Assembly: GCA_934085585.1 (NCBI GenBank)
Contig: CAKOHI010000002.1
Span: forward strand, 1-64,000
Length of the DNA: 64,000 nt
From: an uncultured Bacilli bacterium
GTDB lineage: Bacteria; Bacillota_I; Bacilli_A; RF39; UBA660
Reading direction: 5' to 3'
The position numbers were made by a program, and so were the translations under genes. A model generated the notes under the pieces. It ran no database searches. It saw only the letters and a program-made list of their open reading frames with translations, and was not told where the DNA came from. Shown in pieces: positions 60,431 to 64,000 of this stretch. Position 1 is the stretch's first letter. Every line of letters starts with the position of its first letter.

Positions 60431-62452
60431 ATGAATAACAAAACAAATTATAATTACAAAAAAACTACTAAAAAAATAGTTGAATATATAATTACTAATC
60501 GTCTATTTATATCATATGTAGTGTTATCTTTAATTGCTACAGTATGTGTACGAGCATTTACGGTTGGCTCTGCCTTAAAACTTAAACCATTCTTAACTGA
60601 TTTAGGATTTATTCTTTTAATCGGAGGGCTAGGTTATTTTGTAAAGCCTCAAAAACAATTTAAATATTTTTTTGCTTGGTTAATTATATTTAATTTAATG
60701 TGTTTAATATCATCCATATATTACAGATTTTTTACATCATTTGCATCAATCGGTGAACTTGCAACCGTAGGGCAAACAGAAACTGTAACAGGATCAATTT
60801 TTGATAGATTAAAAATAGCAGATGGAATTTATATTTTAATCCCTATAATATTTTATTTAATTCATAAAAAATTATTATCATCATCATATTATTATTTTAT
60901 AGATAAAATTGAAAAAAGTAAAAAAATGGTTACTTCAACTGTTTTAATTGGCATAATCTTTTTAGGATACACATTTGGTGTTGCTAAAAATTCAGATTAC
61001 AGTAGACTTTCAAAACAATGGAACAGAAATTATATCGTAGAACGTTTTGGAATAATAATGTACCAATTAAATGATTTTTTTCAATTTTTAAAACCCCAAA
61101 TAAATAGCTTGTTTGGTCAAGAAAAAGCCCAACAAATTTTTGATGACTATTTTGCTAACAAACAAACACCAGAAGAAAACAAATATACTGGAATATTAAA
61201 AGGGAAAAATATAATATTTGTTCATATGGAAAGTATGCAAAGTTTTTTAATGGATTTATCTTTTAATGGACAAGAAGTAACTCCAAATTTAAATAAATTA
61301 GCAAAAGAAGGAATGCACTTTACTAACTTTTACCCTCAAGTATCAACAGGTACAAGTAGTGATACTGAATTTACACTATTATCAGGATTAATGCCTGCCT
61401 CAAGTGGAACAGTGTTTGTAAGCTATTATGATCGAAATTATTTTACAATTCCCAAGTATCTTCATGAAGAAAAATACTTTACATTTAGCATGCACGGCAA
61501 TTTATCCAGTATGTGGAATAGAAATAAGGCACATCCATCTTTAGGTTATGAAAAAATGTATTTTAGAGAATCATTTGAATATAGTGAAGATGATGTAATT
61601 AACCTAGGAATAAATGATAAATTGTTCTTTAAGCAAGCTATGCCAATACTAGAAAATATTGAAGACGGACATCAAAATTACATGGGAACAATAATTACTT
61701 TATCAAATCATTCTCCATTTAAACTAGCTAGTAAACATAGTAATTTAGATTTAACAAGTTATTTTGTAACAACAGATTCTAACCAAAATACTATATCAAC
61801 ATCTAAAGACTATTTATCAAAAACAGCAATCGGAGAATACATAAAAAGTGCCAACTATGCTGATACAGCTCTCGGAGAATTTCTAGATTACATAAAAAAA
61901 TCTGATCATTTTAAAGATACAATATTTGTTTTCTATGGTGATCATGATGCAAAATTATCAAGAAATGAACTAAATTACTTATATAATTTAAATCCAGAAA
62001 CTGGTGAAGTATATGACAACACAAATCCAAACTATATTGAATATGACTATTATGCCCATGAATTAAACAAAAAAACACCATTAATTATATGGACTAAAAA
62101 CGAAGCTTTATCAAGTATATTTAACGGTGAAATTACTTATACTATGGGTATGTACAATGTTGCAGCAACAATACTAAATATGTATGGAATATATAATAAA
62201 TATAACATAGGTGAAGACATATTCTCAGTTAAAGAAAATAACATTGTTGTCTATCCAAACGGAAACGTTTTAACAAATAAAGTTTACTATAATAATTCTA
62301 CTAATGAATATAAAGTGTTAAAAGAAGATAATTTTACCGAAGACTACATTAAAAATATTAGCACACTCGGAGAAAAACGTCTTGAAGTGTCAAATGCAAT
62401 TATAGTGTATAATTTATTAGAAAATCAAAAATTGAATGGAGAAGCAAAATGA
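60431..62452 (+). CDS. ltaS: LtaS-like lipoteichoic acid synthase
   Basis: A polytopic enzyme (five helices in residues about 20-200) with an outer sulfatase-type domain that polymerises glycerol phosphate. IFVHMESMQSFLMD holds the first metal ligand and FYGDHDAKLSR the last. The catalytic loop reads GTSSDTEF (307-314), with Ser where characterised LtaS enzymes have Thr. HGNLSSMWNR follows. The frame opens at TTG 60380, but that is the promoter; ATG 60431 after AGAAGGGATG is chosen. It overlaps the next gene by ATGA. Confidence 0.88.
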   Translation: MNNKTNYNYKKTTKKIVEYIITNRLFISYVVLSLIATVCVRAFTVGSALKLKPFLTDLGFILLIGGLGYFVKPQKQFKYFFAWLIIFNLMCLISSIYYRFFTSFASIGELATVGQTETVTGSIFDRLKIADGIYILIPIIFYLIHKKLLSSSYYYFIDKIEKSKKMVTSTVLIGIIFLGYTFGVAKNSDYSRLSKQWNRNYIVERFGIIMYQLNDFFQFLKPQINSLFGQEKAQQIFDDYFANKQTPEENKYTGILKGKNIIFVHMESMQSFLMDLSFNGQEVTPNLNKLAKEGMHFTNFYPQVSTGTSSDTEFTLLSGLMPASSGTVFVSYYDRNYFTIPKYLHEEKYFTFSMHGNLSSMWNRNKAHPSLGYEKMYFRESFEYSEDDVINLGINDKLFFKQAMPILENIEDGHQNYMGTIITLSNHSPFKLASKHSNLDLTSYFVTTDSNQNTISTSKDYLSKTAIGEYIKSANYADTALGEFLDYIKKSDHFKDTIFVFYGDHDAKLSRNELNYLYNLNPETGEVYDNTNPNYIEYDYYAHELNKKTPLIIWTKNEALSSIFNGEITYTMGMYNVAATILNMYGIYNKYNIGEDIFSVKENNIVVYPNGNVLTNKVYYNNSTNEYKVLKEDNFTEDYIKNISTLGEKRLEVSNAIIVYNLLENQKLNGEAK

Positions 62453-63078
62453 AAAAAAAGTATAAAAAAATATTAAAATTAATTATCTTAATAATAATCA
62501 TTATAGTCATACTTATTTTATGTAAGATCTTTTTTGGAAAAGAAAAAGTAAAAAATAATGTTAAGGTTATAGATAGCATAGTTGATTTTTCCTATACATT
62601 AGATGAACGTGATACAAAGCTAATGAAAGACACATATGAAGAATTAAAAAAAGTTTTAAAAGAAAAGGATATAAATTATGAAGAATATGCCAAAGTATTA
62701 TCTAAACTTTTTGTCATTGATTTATTTACAATGGAAAATAAAATAAATAAATATGATATAGCATGTTTAGAATATGTTTACCCAGATAGTTTAAATAATT
62801 TTAAATTAAATGTTGAAGATACATTATATAAATTGCTTGAAGATAACACTTATGGTAAAAGAAAGCAAAATCTACCAATAGTTAATAAAGTTGAAGTAAC
62901 AAACATAGAAAAATCAAGTTATACTATAAATGAAGAAAATGTTGATAGTTACAATGTAAATCTTAATTGGGAATACGTTACTGATTTAGGTTACGACAAA
63001 AACGCTACATTAACATTAGTAAAAAAAGAAAATAAACTCTATGTTGTAGAATATAAAGCGGGTGTAGTAAATGAATAA
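62449..63078 (+). CDS. small membrane-anchored protein
   Basis: A 209-aa protein with a basic N-terminus and one membrane helix (LIILIIIIIVILILCKIFF), then an outer helical domain and a beta-like C-terminal half. No family recognised. It is coupled by four bases to the LtaS-like gene and by eight to the LCP gene, so it probably assists teichoic acid assembly or attachment; inference from context. Confidence 0.65.
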   Translation: MKKKYKKILKLIILIIIIIVILILCKIFFGKEKVKNNVKVIDSIVDFSYTLDERDTKLMKDTYEELKKVLKEKDINYEEYAKVLSKLFVIDLFTMENKINKYDIACLEYVYPDSLNNFKLNVEDTLYKLLEDNTYGKRKQNLPIVNKVEVTNIEKSSYTINEENVDSYNVNLNWEYVTDLGYDKNATLTLVKKENKLYVVEYKAGVVNE

Positions 63079-64000
63079 AATAATTAGAAAGTTAAAAAAA
63101 TCTAATAAAGCTTTAAGAATAATCTATTATTTAATTAGCATTATTTATCTTGTAGGAATGTGTATTTTTATAAAAAGTTTAATAAATTTAAAAGGTATAG
63201 AAACATTACTTCGAATAATTGCTATAATATTTTTTATAGTTTATATACTATTATATATGTTTATTAATCTTTTAAATCTTTTAAGAAGAAAGTATAAAGG
63301 ATTAATTATTACATCAATTTTATCAATAATATTTATCCTTATATTCTTTATAGGTTCATACTATATAAATTTCGTATATAACAACTTAAATGGCATGCAA
63401 GAAAAAAATGATATAGTATATAATACATATTTAATTACTTTAAAAGATAAAGAATTTACTAATGATAGTAAAATAGGGTTAATAAGTAGTAAAGTTGACA
63501 AAGATAACAATGATTTATCCACAAAATTATATAAACAAAAAAATCTTAAAAATGATACAATTGAATATGAAGATTATATTAAATTAATAAGTGATTTATA
63601 TAATGAAACTCTAGATGCGGCCTTTGTGCCTGGAAATTATGAAACTTTATTTAGAAATGAAGAAGGGTTCGAAGATATTTTAAGTGATACAAAAGTAGTA
63701 TATGAATACAGTGAAAAAAAGAAAAATGAAGATTTAGATTTAGTAAGTGATAAAGATTTTACAGAGCCATTAACCTTTTTATTTTTAGGAGTAGATTCTG
63801 AAGGTGATGGTCTTAATGCTAATGCTGCATTTAATGGTGATACTTTAATGTTAGTTTCTTTTAATCCCAAAACTTTAAATGCTATAATGTTATCAATTCC
63901 AAGAGATACTTATGTACCAATTGCTTGTAATCATGATAGATATGCAAAAATAAATTCATCTGCAGCATATGGAACAAGTTGTGTAATAAGCACAATTAAT
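63071..64000 (+). CDS. LytR-CpsA-Psr (LCP) family protein, partial
   Basis: LCP enzymes attach wall teichoic acid or capsule to peptidoglycan. This frame runs open from ATG 63071 beyond the window end (310 codons seen). It has three N-terminal helices (about residues 15-100). An accessory outer segment (about 105-230) and the LCP core follow: TFLFLGVDSEG, DTLMLVSFNPKTLNAIML, SIPRDTYVPI, and the start of the next conserved block. It is in an operon with the LtaS-like synthase. Confidence 0.9.
   Translation, partial: MNKIIRKLKKSNKALRIIYYLISIIYLVGMCIFIKSLINLKGIETLLRIIAIIFFIVYILLYMFINLLNLLRRKYKGLIITSILSIIFILIFFIGSYYINFVYNNLNGMQEKNDIVYNTYLITLKDKEFTNDSKIGLISSKVDKDNNDLSTKLYKQKNLKNDTIEYEDYIKLISDLYNETLDAAFVPGNYETLFRNEEGFEDILSDTKVVYEYSEKKKNEDLDLVSDKDFTEPLTFLFLGVDSEGDGLNANAAFNGDTLMLVSFNPKTLNAIMLSIPRDTYVPIACNHDRYAKINSSAAYGTSCVISTIN

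Overview
The window is an AT-rich, low-GC Gram-positive genome segment. TGA is used as a stop and TGG for tryptophan, so the genetic code is the standard one and not the mycoplasma code. Most genes lie on the + strand behind strong Shine-Dalgarno sites and textbook sigma-A promoters (TTGACA, 17 bp, TATAAT). It encodes peptidoglycan and lipoteichoic acid functions (undecaprenyl diphosphate synthase, DD-carboxypeptidase, LtaS-like synthase, diacylglycerol glycosyltransferase, LCP protein). This fits a walled Bacilli/Erysipelotrichia-like or 'RF39-type' gut Firmicute; the exact taxon is inference.

Layout. 1-6920: tRNA-fMet/Ser/Leu, an M32 carboxypeptidase, a PF06541 membrane protein, a glycolipid synthase, a three-gene operon of helical repeat proteins, and a degenerate metallophosphoesterase. 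7023-19574: a large Tad-like (type IV pilus/type II secretion-like) cluster. It holds two secreted or surface proteins (one 1080 aa and cysteine-rich), two SAF-domain CpaB-like proteins, a CpaF/TadA ATPase, TadB and TadC, two pilin-like and two minor-pilin-like small proteins, a TadZ-like protein with an unusual P-loop, and two 3-TM VirB2-like proteins. The candidate major subunits have their own promoters. 19693-22244: an internally duplicated repeat protein and a convergent cysteine-cluster surface protein. 22502-25306: uvrA behind a LexA-like operator.

25307-28930 is a toxin-antitoxin island (AbiEi/AbiEii, a Fic protein, a decayed second AbiEii). 28940-44013 is mainly housekeeping: lgt, trxB, a zinc-peptidase-like protein, mazEF-gltX, cysS, DD-carboxypeptidase, uppS, ssb, an RNase J-like protein with altered metal ligands, and two Nudix hydrolases. 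44186-50000 holds a flavodoxin-fusion gene, regulators, a lipoprotein, a prolyl-tRNA editing protein and a decayed regulator. 50178-51728 is tyrS, preceded by a Tyr T-box and then by a previously unflagged short ORF with five consecutive Tyr codons that overlaps the tyrS start. 52081-53419 is a membrane-bound XRE regulator with LemA.

53420-60250 is a second accessory island ending at tRNA-Gly. It contains decayed genes, a membrane protein plus a small protein with a HEPN-type RNxxxH motif, an AlbA_2/HATPase/winged-helix regulator translationally coupled to a 602-aa protein with two HEPN-like units, and a frameshifted relaxase. The AlbA_2 plus double-HEPN operon, with direct repeats overlapping its promoter, is the best candidate for an undescribed defence or toxin-antitoxin system here. 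The window closes with an LtaS-like synthase, a small membrane-anchored protein and the start of an LCP-family protein.

A recurring theme is 1-nt frame breaks inside short poly-A runs at the 5' ends of otherwise intact genes (flavodoxin fusion, tyrS, relaxase). This points either to homopolymer errors or to transcriptional slippage.
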